NCBI GenBank assembly: GCA_013289195.1
Contig: JABDAI010000062.1
Coordinates: forward strand, 1-5,636
Direction: 5' to 3'
DNA from: Verrucomicrobiota bacterium
GTDB taxonomy: Bacteria; Verrucomicrobiota; Verrucomicrobiae; Opitutales; CG1-02-43-26
DNA length: 5,636 bases
This document shows, piece after piece, positions 1-5,636 of this stretch. The stretch's first letter is position 1; every line of letters begins with the position of its first letter. The position numbers and the translations under genes are program-made. The notes beneath the pieces were generated by a model. It was not told the DNA's origin. It saw nothing but the letters and a program-made list of their open reading frames with translations, and searched no databases.

Positions 1-2282
1 GGTTGGCAGAACATAGTGTTTATTTTAGTTGCTATAAATTTGATTATAAAAATATACGTGCTGTTACTTTTGATAGTCCGGGATCTTATGAAATGTTTCA
101 GAAATTTGAATCAAATATTATTGGTAACCATGGAATAAATCTTAAGACGTTGGATATAACAACTTATTTATCAGAACCAAATATAGTAAATATTTGTAAT
201 AAGCATGTTGGCAATGTATACAGAATTTTTCCTGATATTAAACCTTCTCAAATACAAAAAATTATTGATGCCTATGTTAAGCCTTTAGGTATTAGTAAAT
301 TAGAAGGTACAATAAGAGCGTTATACAGCATAGAAACACATTCACTGACTAAAATTATTGAAACTTTTGATGCTAAAACTGGCAGTCCCTTGATATACAA
401 AGAAGTTTTTGATTGGCCTCATTTAAAATATGAGCCTGATACTTCATCAAAAAGTGTTTTTACAAAAATCGTAAATTGGGCTACGGGTATTCCTTTAGTG
501 AGTTCTTTTATTAAGCAATATATAGATGAATACACTATAGGGACCGTTTTGAATGTATTAGACGACTTTATTCAAGGTACGTTGGATCTTAAAGAATATT
601 TCATTACAATGAAAGTAATTGATAACGATACGAATCAGGATCCTGATGCATCATTTAAATTAACAGTTGAGGGTCATTATCACGTTAAGCCAGCTACTAC
701 CCCTTATCAAATAGCGTTAAAGAGTAATAGCAAGGAGCATAAATTTGTGCTTGAGGCAGATAAAATGCAAGAAACATTAATGGCAAAGATAAAATGTGAC
801 GGTAATACAAAACTTAAGGAATTAGCAGAATTATTTTTCTCAAGTCATAGCATTACTAAACACCATAACCATGATTTTTTACAAAGTCAGGGAAAAATTA
901 GCACGGATATAATATTGCGTTTAGCTGGAGAATTAAATCACTGGTGGATAAAAGCAGAAGGAAAGGACTTACATTATGAACTTAAGCTTATTGGTACTGG
1001 TGGGTCTAGCAAGTTAGGTATGGAAGGAAAACAAGAGCCTCTTCAAGGTTATTGTCTTAACCAACCATCAACATGGGTAGACTTTAATGGAGATGGTAAG
1101 ATTGATCTGACATGTTCCAATAAAGCCGGCACTCATGCTGTATTGTTATCGACAGGTTTAGCTTTCAATCGATTACCTGGCGGTCTAAATAACATCGTTA
1201 CAGATTGGTGTACCAAGTCAAAGAATGAATATGTGCAATGGGTAGATTTTAATGGAGATGGAAAAATGGATTTAGCCTGTGATAGTGCAAATGGCAAACA
1301 TTCTATATTACTATCGGATGGTACGGTTGTAAAATCACCCAATTCAGATCCAAAGGGAGAGTTAAAGTTGCAGATAGAAGGAAAAGAAGAACAAGCTTTG
1401 AATAATGTTTGTCCAAGCAAACCAGACAAGGAATTAAATTGGATAGATTTTAATGGAGATGGAAAAATGGATTTAATCTGTTCTGATACTACAGTTGGTA
1501 GACATTATGTATTTTTATCAACAGGTACTGCACTAAAATCAGCAAATCAATATCCTGGAGGAATATTATATAATATCGAAAATCCAAAGAAGCCTCTTGA
1601 GAACTGGTGCACAAAAAAGGACAATGTATGTGATGCTAAGAGTACCTGTACTAAGACTCCTAGTAAAATAGCTGGTGAATTAAAATTTGCAGATTTTAAT
1701 GGAGATGGTAAAGTAGATTTCATTTGTTCTGATATCGAAGCTGGCAAACATCATGTGCTTCTATCGACTGGCACTGCTCTTCAATCACCTAAGCAATCGA
1801 CTTTAACGTCTCCTGCTTGTGATCCTAAAGGCATGGAATGGATAGATTTTAATGGAGATGGTACTGCGGATTTCACTTGTCGCGGTCAAGGTGGAGAATA
1901 TTATGTATTATTATCGAAAGACGGTGCTTTAAGATCTCCAAATGCAGATACACAAGGCAAAGTACAAATATTAGGTGATATTGCTGAATCTTCAAAAAGT
2001 TGTACCAAAGAAAATACAGCATGGATAGATCTTAATGGAGATAACAAAGCAGATTTGATTTGTTATATGAAACCGGATTACTATGCTTTATTATCAACCG
2101 GACGAGCGTTTGATTTCAAAACAGTAAGTCTACCAAAGCATCCTTCTGAGCCATTATGTATCAATGGAGGACAGCATCAGCTATCATGGGTAGATTTTAA
2201 TAGTGATGAATTTGTAGATTTAGCTTGTAGTACTGCTTCAGGTACGCATTCAGTATTGTTAGGATGGTGTGAACTGAGCTAA
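1..2282 (+). CDS. Lipase-like alpha/beta-hydrolase fused to seven FG-GAP/VCBS repeats (5' partial)
   Basis: The frame is open to the left edge. The TTG at position 3 is probably an internal leucine, because the residues LAE at the start match what normally follows the GHSLGG nucleophile elbow of class-3-type lipases. The catalytic Ser should therefore lie just outside the window. Residues 19-28 (RAVTFDSPGS) fit the strand after the elbow (TFGSPR in lipases). Residues about 50-75, with PNIVN and NKHVG, fit the region of the acid and His residues, but the usual Asp appears as Asn. Residues about 105-345 are unrecognised. Residues about 350-759 carry seven copies of W-[VI]-D-[FL]-N-x-D-x-x-x-D, beginning at residues 358, 413, 480, 562 (Phe for Trp), 613, 674 and 729, most followed by G-x-H/Y-x-V-L-L-S-[TKD]. 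No membrane segment is visible, and any signal peptide would be off the window. The stop is TAA at 2280-2282. A secreted lipase or host-surface binding protein is inferred, not shown. Confidence 0.8.
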   Translation, partial: LAEHSVYFSCYKFDYKNIRAVTFDSPGSYEMFQKFESNIIGNHGINLKTLDITTYLSEPNIVNICNKHVGNVYRIFPDIKPSQIQKIIDAYVKPLGISKLEGTIRALYSIETHSLTKIIETFDAKTGSPLIYKEVFDWPHLKYEPDTSSKSVFTKIVNWATGIPLVSSFIKQYIDEYTIGTVLNVLDDFIQGTLDLKEYFITMKVIDNDTNQDPDASFKLTVEGHYHVKPATTPYQIALKSNSKEHKFVLEADKMQETLMAKIKCDGNTKLKELAELFFSSHSITKHHNHDFLQSQGKISTDIILRLAGELNHWWIKAEGKDLHYELKLIGTGGSSKLGMEGKQEPLQGYCLNQPSTWVDFNGDGKIDLTCSNKAGTHAVLLSTGLAFNRLPGGLNNIVTDWCTKSKNEYVQWVDFNGDGKMDLACDSANGKHSILLSDGTVVKSPNSDPKGELKLQIEGKEEQALNNVCPSKPDKELNWIDFNGDGKMDLICSDTTVGRHYVFLSTGTALKSANQYPGGILYNIENPKKPLENWCTKKDNVCDAKSTCTKTPSKIAGELKFADFNGDGKVDFICSDIEAGKHHVLLSTGTALQSPKQSTLTSPACDPKGMEWIDFNGDGTADFTCRGQGGEYYVLLSKDGALRSPNADTQGKVQILGDIAESSKSCTKENTAWIDLNGDNKADLICYMKPDYYALLSTGRAFDFKTVSLPKHPSEPLCINGGQHQLSWVDFNSDEFVDLACSTASGTHSVLLGWCELS
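1044..2279 (+). repeat. Seven FG-GAP/VCBS calcium-loop repeats, probable seven-bladed beta-propeller
   Basis: Seven repeat units are spaced 55, 67, 82, 51, 61 and 55 residues apart. All seven keep the three Asp positions of the D-x-[N]-x-D-x-x-x-D loop that binds calcium in integrin-like propellers. Loops 6 (DLNGDNKAD) and 7 (DFNSDEFVD) are the most divergent. Each unit has one Cys about 6-12 residues before the Trp and one Cys two or three residues after the last Asp (TCS, ACD, ICS, ICS, TCR, ICY, ACS). This pattern suggests one disulfide per blade and so an exported protein. The long unit between repeats 3 and 4 has two extra Cys. At DNA level the core GATTTTAATGGAGATGG is identical in repeats 2-5, with one change in repeat 1. 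Confidence 0.8.
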
Positions 2283-2333
2283 ATCAAAAATAAATTATTA
2301 TGAATTCTGTTGCACCTGTGAAAAACTGTAAGA

Positions 2334-2359
2334 TGTGTGATTCATAGACATCGTTTCAA
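2334..2359 (+). repeat. IS481-family left terminal inverted repeat
   Basis: This 26-bp sequence (TGTGTGATTC...GTTTCAA) is the exact reverse complement of 3345-3370. It contains the transposase stop codon (TGA on the - strand at 2344-2342), and the last residues of the transposase (KRCL) are encoded inside it. Confidence 0.93.
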
Positions 2360-3319
2360 TTTTCGTAATGCCATTTCTATTCGGTAATTAGCTTCTTGTA
2401 AATGTTCATTTTTGGGATCATAGGCATCTATTACTTCATCCCAGAAAGGGGTCTTATTACTAAGTTCACTGCTATATTGAGCGGGTGTTTTACCAGCAAG
2501 TGACCCATGAAGCCTTTGATAATTATAGTAAAATTGCCATTCCTTTAAAAGATCCTTTAAGTTATCAAAATTTGATAAATCAACTGTAGCGTAAAATTCT
2601 TGAATATCAGTTTTTTGTGAACGCTCTACTTTACCATTCAAATGAGGGGATGCAGGCTTTATGGGCCTAAATTTTATACTGTACTTCATTAGTTTTTTTT
2701 GGACTGCTATTGCAAAAAACTCTCTTCCTCTATCCGATTGAATACGCTGTATAGGAAAAGGAAATTCCTCAATCAGATGGTCTATAAAATCAAGCGTATT
2801 TGCTCCTGTGCGGCGTCTATAGATTTCTAAAACGCGCCACCTAGAACAATCATCTACAGCTGTATATTGATATATTCCGGGAGCTATCTTACAAGTGTCT
2901 ATTTGTATTCGCTCACCGGGTATTGGACGCTGATAACGATTAAATTTCTTTTTTCGTTGGAGTTTTACTATCGGTTTGCTGTCATTATTAATAAGTATTT
3001 TGTGAATAGTAGCTAAACTAAGATGCCAATTAGCATTTTCTCTAATCAATTCTGATTGAATACGCCTCGCTCCAAAATTTCGCTTATTTCTGAGGTTCAA
3101 TACGGCTGCCGTAATCTGATCATTTACCTTCCTAATCGGTGAATTGTGAGGTTTTCTACTATGCTCACCCAAACCTTCAATGCCCTTTTCTTTATAGCGT
3201 TTATACCATTTTCGCAAGGTCGGATACGATATTCCACATCTACGGCATGTATAACCTGCATCTTTTGTCTTATTATACAATTCTACCCATTGTAATCTTG
3301 CTTTTATTTTTGGTTCCAT
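2342..3319 (-). CDS. IS481-family transposase, DDE type, intact
   Basis: This 325-residue DDE transposase should catalyse movement of the surrounding element. Residues about 17-60 form a helix-turn-helix (GYTCRRCGISYPTLRKWYKRY), and a second predicted HTH covers about 66-112. The integrase-like catalytic core runs from about 133 to 285. The likely catalytic triad is D141 (QIDT), D196 (IQSDRG) and E232 (NGKVERSQ), with 35 residues between the last two (DD35E). The typical C-terminal motif YYNYQRLHGSLAGKTPAQ is at 264-281. Length is normal for IS481 family members. ATG at 3319 is the right start because an in-frame TGA lies two codons upstream. There is no Shine-Dalgarno sequence, and the predicted transcript start is only about five bases upstream, so translation may be close to leaderless. 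No frameshift or missing catalytic residue is seen. Confidence 0.93.
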   Translation of the reverse strand: MEPKIKARLQWVELYNKTKDAGYTCRRCGISYPTLRKWYKRYKEKGIEGLGEHSRKPHNSPIRKVNDQITAAVLNLRNKRNFGARRIQSELIRENANWHLSLATIHKILINNDSKPIVKLQRKKKFNRYQRPIPGERIQIDTCKIAPGIYQYTAVDDCSRWRVLEIYRRRTGANTLDFIDHLIEEFPFPIQRIQSDRGREFFAIAVQKKLMKYSIKFRPIKPASPHLNGKVERSQKTDIQEFYATVDLSNFDNLKDLLKEWQFYYNYQRLHGSLAGKTPAQYSSELSNKTPFWDEVIDAYDPKNEHLQEANYRIEMALRKLKRCL

Positions 3320-3330
3320 ATTTCAATAAA

Positions 3331-3359
3331 ATCATACAGATTTTTTGAAACGATGTCTA
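3331..3359 (-). promoter_or_regulatory. Promoter of the IS481-family transposase
   Basis: On the - strand, TAGACA (3359-3354, 5/6 to TTGACA) is followed after exactly 17 bases by TATGAT (3336-3331, 5/6 to TATAAT). The -35 box lies inside the right inverted repeat and the -10 box just inside the element. The expected start is near 3324, about five bases before the ATG at 3319. The left repeat also has TAGACA but no -10 at the matching distance. Confidence 0.6.
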
Positions 3360-3604
3360 TGAATCACACAGCTTAGGCTTTCTTCTAAACCAGGATCGCT
3401 TAAACTATACCGTTCACCCAGCAATATTGCTTTAAACATCTTTATAAGATCATAAGGTCTTTTACCTCCTTTGTCTTCTATGTCATTTTTATAAAATCCT
3501 TTGAAATATTTTTCAAAGCGTTTCCAATCGATCATTTGACCAATCTTTATTAATTTATTCTCTTTTCCTAGTCGTTCTTCGGCCCATAATACAAATAAAC
3601 TCAT
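3332..3604 (-). pseudogene. IS5-family transposase N-terminal fragment, interrupted by IS481 insertion
   Basis: The 90-residue frame is a chimera. Residues 1-78 are the N-terminal domain of an IS5-type transposase: IDWKRFEKYF at 25-34, GGKRPYDLIKMFKAILLGE at 46-64, and YSLSDPGLEESL at 66-77. The last 12 residues (CVIHRHRFKKSV) come from the inverted repeat and edge of the IS481 element. The whole catalytic DDE core is missing. Residue 65 is Arg (CGG) in a place where family members usually have Trp (TGG), which may be a decay mutation. ATG at 3604 is the natural start, about 54 bases inside the element end. A weak promoter could be TTGATT (3638-3633) with TAAATT (3616-3611) at 16-base spacing. 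A function for the fragment is unlikely. Confidence 0.85.
3345..3370 (-). repeat. IS481-family right terminal inverted repeat
   Basis: This is the exact 26-bp inverted copy of 2334-2359. It holds the -35 box of the transposase promoter. Read on the - strand in the frame of the interrupted IS5 gene, it also supplies most of the 12 foreign residues (starting CVIHRHRF) that end that broken reading frame. Confidence 0.93.
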
Positions 3605-3658
3605 TATGACAATTTATATGTATTGTCCGAAAAATCAAGAAGGTTGTGCAGAGGTCTC
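3371..3658 (-). mobile_element. IS5-family element remnant, 5' end only
   Basis: What remains is the 5' terminal repeat, a roughly 50-base leader and the first 78 codons of the transposase. The element stops where the IS481 element begins. The 51 bases beyond the other side of the IS481 element (2283-2333) hold neither transposase continuation nor a second matching terminal repeat. The rest of the element has therefore been lost or moved, and the remnant cannot transpose on its own. Confidence 0.75.
3640..3658 (-). repeat. Terminal inverted repeat of the IS5-family remnant (single copy)
   Basis: Read on the - strand from 3658, the sequence is GAGACCTCTGCACAACCTT. It resembles the GAG/GGG-CC-TTTGCACAA ends common in IS5-family elements and sits about 36 bases before the transposase ATG, as expected. 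Its partner is not in the window, so the outer boundary is judged by resemblance only. Confidence 0.55.
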
Positions 3659-3820
3659 AGCCTTTGTTTTGTGTATCCTCAGGAAGCGTATTAAAAAATG
3701 AGAATGAGATAGGTTTGAAATGCATTAGGTGCATAATAAAGAACAACTTACAACAAATTTTATGTCTAGTTTTTGTCACAAAACTTCGAACTGATGATTC
3801 TAGCCTAAATGCAGATCAAA

Positions 3821-4567
3821 TTAAGCAGCTTCTTTTTGCGCTTTTCTTTCTTCCATCCCCATATATTTAACATGCTCAAATATATGCCGCTGAAATATAT
3901 CATCATCTGGCATAGCTCTAACACAAGCCTCCACTATAGAGCCATCTACAAAAAATTCTGGATGTTGTTTCGCTATTTTTTTTATTAGTTCTGGATTATT
4001 GCGAGTGAATTCTTGCATGACGAAATAAGGTTTTTTCGCAGATTTCATTATTCCCAAATTCATTGATTCAAAGCATAACATTTGCGCAGTTTCTATATTT
4101 TCATTTTCACTTCCTAATTCTTCCAATGCTTTTTTAAGATAACTTTCTTCTAGATAACCTTTGACTCCCCAATCTGAGTAAAGCCAACCAGCATTAGTCC
4201 ATCCATAGTTATCTACTGACTCCACTACATTATTTAAAACATCTTTTTGAATTTTTTGTTTTAATGTTATTAAATTATTTGTACTTTCTCCTCGAGAAGT
4301 AACAATCCATCTATATTCAGACCCTACTTTATTGCCACCTAAATAATCTTGTTCTTTTAGGATTTGTACTTGATTTGCAAAAAAATTAGGTTGTAGTAAT
4401 TCTATTTTTGATTTTGTTGACTTTGTTTTGTCATGGTTTTCATCAAACAGAGCTAACCGAATACCATAAGCTTGTTTCATATATTCTAGATTTTTACTTT
4501 CATCTCCTAAGATTTGATAAATTTGACCTATTTCTTGCAAAGAATGAGCGACATCTATGTTGTTACT
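3821..4567 (-). CDS. TPR-repeat protein, C-terminal part (downstream of a frameshift)
   Basis: This frame continues the TPR gene whose upstream part is at 4555-5636. From the frameshift it reads SNNIDVAHSLQEIGQIYQILGDE, which completes the seventh TPR unit. The only start-like codon near its beginning is a TTG at 4540, encoding the Leu of HSLQEIG, so it is unlikely to be a separate gene. Counting from that TTG, the TPR part ends near residue 45. Residues about 46-239 form a non-TPR C-terminal domain with motifs GSEYRWIVTSRGE (73-85), NYGWTNAGWLYSDWGVKGYLEE (111-132) and HPEFFVDGSIVEACVRAMPDDD (193-214). I have an impression of similar tails in other Rickettsiales-type TPR proteins but cannot name a function. 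The stop is TAA at 3823-3821. TPRs imply protein binding, but the partner is unknown. Confidence 0.7.
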   Translation of the reverse strand, partial: SNNIDVAHSLQEIGQIYQILGDESKNLEYMKQAYGIRLALFDENHDKTKSTKSKIELLQPNFFANQVQILKEQDYLGGNKVGSEYRWIVTSRGESTNNLITLKQKIQKDVLNNVVESVDNYGWTNAGWLYSDWGVKGYLEESYLKKALEELGSENENIETAQMLCFESMNLGIMKSAKKPYFVMQEFTRNNPELIKKIAKQHPEFFVDGSIVEACVRAMPDDDIFQRHIFEHVKYMGMEERKAQKEAA

Positions 4568-5355
4568 AAAAAAAGAATTCGCCTTATTTTCAAAGCCTCT
4601 TCTTGAGACTGCAAACCTTTTAGTATATTTTCCTTCCCTCCCAATTTTATATAAGCATTACCTATATGATTTAATGAAGTCGCTACATCTGGATGCGCTC
4701 CAACAAAAATGATTTTTCGCATTTCTAAAGCTTCTTCTAGCGAATTCAATCCTTTTTGTATATTTTCTTTCCCTTGCAGTTGAATATAAGTCCATCCCAC
4801 CTGGTCCAATGAAATTGCTAAATCTGAATGATTGTCTGGGAAAATTTTTTCCCTTATTCTTAGAGCGTCTTCTGAATAGCTTAATCCTTTTTGTATATTT
4901 TCAGCTCCACCTAATTCTAAATAGGTAGATCCTATACGATTTAATGAAATCGCTAGGTGCTTTTCATTCAAAAGAGCTTCTCTCATTCTCAGTGCTTTTT
5001 TTTCGTATTTTAATCCTTTATTTAAATTTTCTTCCCCACCCAATAATTCATAAATATGTCCCATACTATTTAATGCATTTGCTATAACAGCATCATTTCC
5101 AGAAAAAATCGCTTGTCTCATTTTAAGAGCCTCTTGTTTATAATTGAATCCTTTTCTTAAATGCGCTTCTCCTCCTAATGCTACATATATCGATCCTATA
5201 CGGTTTAATGCAGAAGCTATCTCTGCATAATTTGGAGGAAAAATAGCTTGATTTATTTCTAGGGCTTGTTCTAAATAACTTAATGCTTTTTTAAGATTTT
5301 TTTCCCCTTCTAAGCGTCGATAAGCCCACCCTATTTTATTGTATAAACTTGCAAC
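4421..5355 (-). repeat. Seven tandem TPR-like units of about 45 residues
   Basis: Units begin at residues 91, 136, 181, 224, 269 and 314 of the upstream frame, and a seventh spans the frameshift. Spacing is 45, 45, 43, 45 and 45 residues (about 135 bp). The consensus is A-x-[SA]-L-N-x-[IV]-G-x-x-Y-x-x-L-G-G-x-E-N-[LI]-x-K-G-L-x-Y-x-x-[EQ]-A-L-x-[MI]-R-x-x-[IL]-F. This resembles the 42-residue kinesin-light-chain/TPR_12 type with extra residues in the LGG-x-EN loop between the helices. A less regular TPR-like pair of helices (EELISKIGSYNYEVKNNYQE) lies just before, near residues 47-66. Confidence 0.85.
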
Positions 5356-5636
5356 ATTTGCATTATTGCCTGGTGGGTTAATATTCTTTTGATAATCTAA
5401 CAATTGTTGCCAATAATTGATTGCTTCTTGGTAGTTATTTTTTACCTCATAATTGTAAGATCCTATCTTTGATATTAGCTCTTCTTGCTCTGAAAAAGAC
5501 AAATTTGATTTTTTCGCCTCAGTAACTATCACTTCTGCATGATGTATCCATTTTTTCGCTTTTTCCCAATTTGCAGGACTATCATCAACATTCAGCAATA
5601 TGTGATCCACTTCATGAATCAACTTTTCTACTAGCT
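4555..5636 (-). CDS. TPR-repeat protein, N-terminal part (5' partial, ends at a frameshift)
   Basis: The frame is open to the right edge. The TTG at 5622 is probably just a leucine (reading VEKLIHEVDHILLN), so the true start lies outside the window. Numbered from that TTG, residues 1-45 are predicted helical, about 47-83 is an irregular TPR-like hairpin, and 90-351 holds six regular 45-residue TPR units. The unit starting at 314 runs normally to RRILF and then falls out of frame as LVTT and a TAG at 4557-4555. Restoring one base in the homopolymer at 4568-4574 keeps the repeat in register with the downstream frame. The two parts are therefore one gene of over 600 codons, running convergently towards the IS nest. 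TPRs build protein-binding solenoids. In intracellular bacteria such genes are sometimes effectors, but no secretion signal can be seen here. Confidence 0.75.
   Translation of the reverse strand, partial: LVEKLIHEVDHILLNVDDSPANWEKAKKWIHHAEVIVTEAKKSNLSFSEQEELISKIGSYNYEVKNNYQEAINYWQQLLDYQKNINPPGNNANVASLYNKIGWAYRRLEGEKNLKKALSYLEQALEINQAIFPPNYAEIASALNRIGSIYVALGGEAHLRKGFNYKQEALKMRQAIFSGNDAVIANALNSMGHIYELLGGEENLNKGLKYEKKALRMREALLNEKHLAISLNRIGSTYLELGGAENIQKGLSYSEDALRIREKIFPDNHSDLAISLDQVGWTYIQLQGKENIQKGLNSLEEALEMRKIIFVGAHPDVATSLNHIGNAYIKLGGKENILKGLQSQEEALKIRRILFLVTT
4568..4574 (-). other. Frameshift site in a homopolymer (T7 on the coding strand)
   Basis: On the coding strand CTT is followed by more T and then AGTAACAAC. 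With the run as given, the frame hits TAG at 4557-4555. With one extra T it reads ILFFSNNIDVAHSLQEIGQIY, which lines up residue for residue with the repeats IFSGNDAVIANALNSMGHIY and IFVGAHPDVATSLNHIGNAY. This supports a one-base loss, a sequencing error, or a tract rescued by polymerase slippage. Confidence 0.8.

Larger units (their letters stand above)
2334..3370 (-). mobile_element. Complete IS481-family insertion sequence
   Basis: The element is 1037 bp and is bounded by perfect 26-bp inverted repeats starting TGTGTGATTC, with the TGT...ACA ends usual for the family. It carries one intact transposase gene that fills nearly its whole length. It interrupts an IS5-family transposase gene at 3371. 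No direct target duplication is visible: the left flank ends TAAGA and the right flank begins GCTTA. An inverted match (TAAG/CTTA) just outside the 26-bp repeats could mean the true ends lie a few bases further out. The intact gene and perfect ends suggest a recent, possibly active copy. Confidence 0.9.

Noticed and set aside
1133..1747. Two - strand open frames (98 and 66 codons) within the propeller gene.
   Set aside because: They are antisense to the repeat region and mirror its repeated codons. They have no family resemblance and no start signals.
2301..2330. TGTTGCACC near 2308 as the missing far end of the IS5 element.
   Set aside because: Similarity to the GAGACCTCTGCACAAC end is poor and the orientation is wrong for a left end.
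3139..3348. A + strand frame of 69 codons with a hydrophobic C-terminus.
   Set aside because: It lies entirely antisense to the IS481 transposase. Its hydrophobicity is a by-product of AT-rich antisense codons.
3345..3375. Outward promoter from the IS481 end, based on TTGAAA at the inner edge of the inverted repeat.
   Set aside because: No -10-like hexamer lies 16-18 bases further out on either side of the element.
3720..3734. Small hairpin ATGCA-TTAGG-TGCAT in the spacer.
   Set aside because: A five-base stem in AT-rich DNA is expected by chance, and the T run that follows on the - strand is too short.
3768..3786. Short hairpin (TTTTG-TCA-CAAAA plus flanking pairs) downstream of the TPR stop as a terminator.
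   Set aside because: The stem is AT-rich and bulged, with no clean T run after it on the - strand.
3646..3870. A + strand frame of 74 codons crossing the spacer.
   Set aside because: It starts in the IS5 terminal repeat, ends antisense to the TPR gene and has no coding character.

Overview
The window is AT-rich and looks like accessory DNA from an intracellular, Rickettsiales-like bacterium. That placement rests on style: AT-biased codons, a hydrolase/repeat protein and a large TPR protein resembling families seen in arthropod and protist endosymbionts, and dense insertion-sequence (IS) debris. There is no housekeeping gene to confirm it.

Layout, left to right. (1) 1-2282, + strand: the 3' part of a large gene. 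It opens inside an alpha/beta-hydrolase (lipase-like) domain, just after where the nucleophile elbow should lie. It continues through about 240 residues I do not recognise and ends in seven FG-GAP/VCBS-type repeats with DxNxDxxxD calcium-loop motifs and paired cysteines, best read as a seven-bladed beta-propeller. (2) 2334-3370: an apparently complete IS481-family element with perfect 26-bp terminal inverted repeats and an intact DD35E transposase on the - strand. A good promoter has its -35 box inside the right inverted repeat. (3) 3371-3658: the 5' end of an IS5-family element on the - strand (terminal repeat plus 78 codons), cut off by the IS481 element. Its other half is not present on the far side. 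(4) 3659-3820: a short spacer with no gene. (5) 3821-5636, - strand: a tetratricopeptide-repeat (TPR) gene whose 5' end lies beyond the window. It is split into two reading frames by an apparent one-base loss in a homopolymer (seven A on the + strand at 4568-4574). Seven 43-45-residue repeats run across the break and are followed by a roughly 195-residue C-terminal domain.

The two large genes converge on the IS nest. Because the IS5 remnant has lost its other half and the IS481 element has no visible target duplication, the present neighbourhood may result from deletion or recombination rather than simple insertion. There is no sign of an operon linking the two genes. A role in host interaction for either is inference only. 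I found no RNA genes, CRISPR arrays or convincing terminators.
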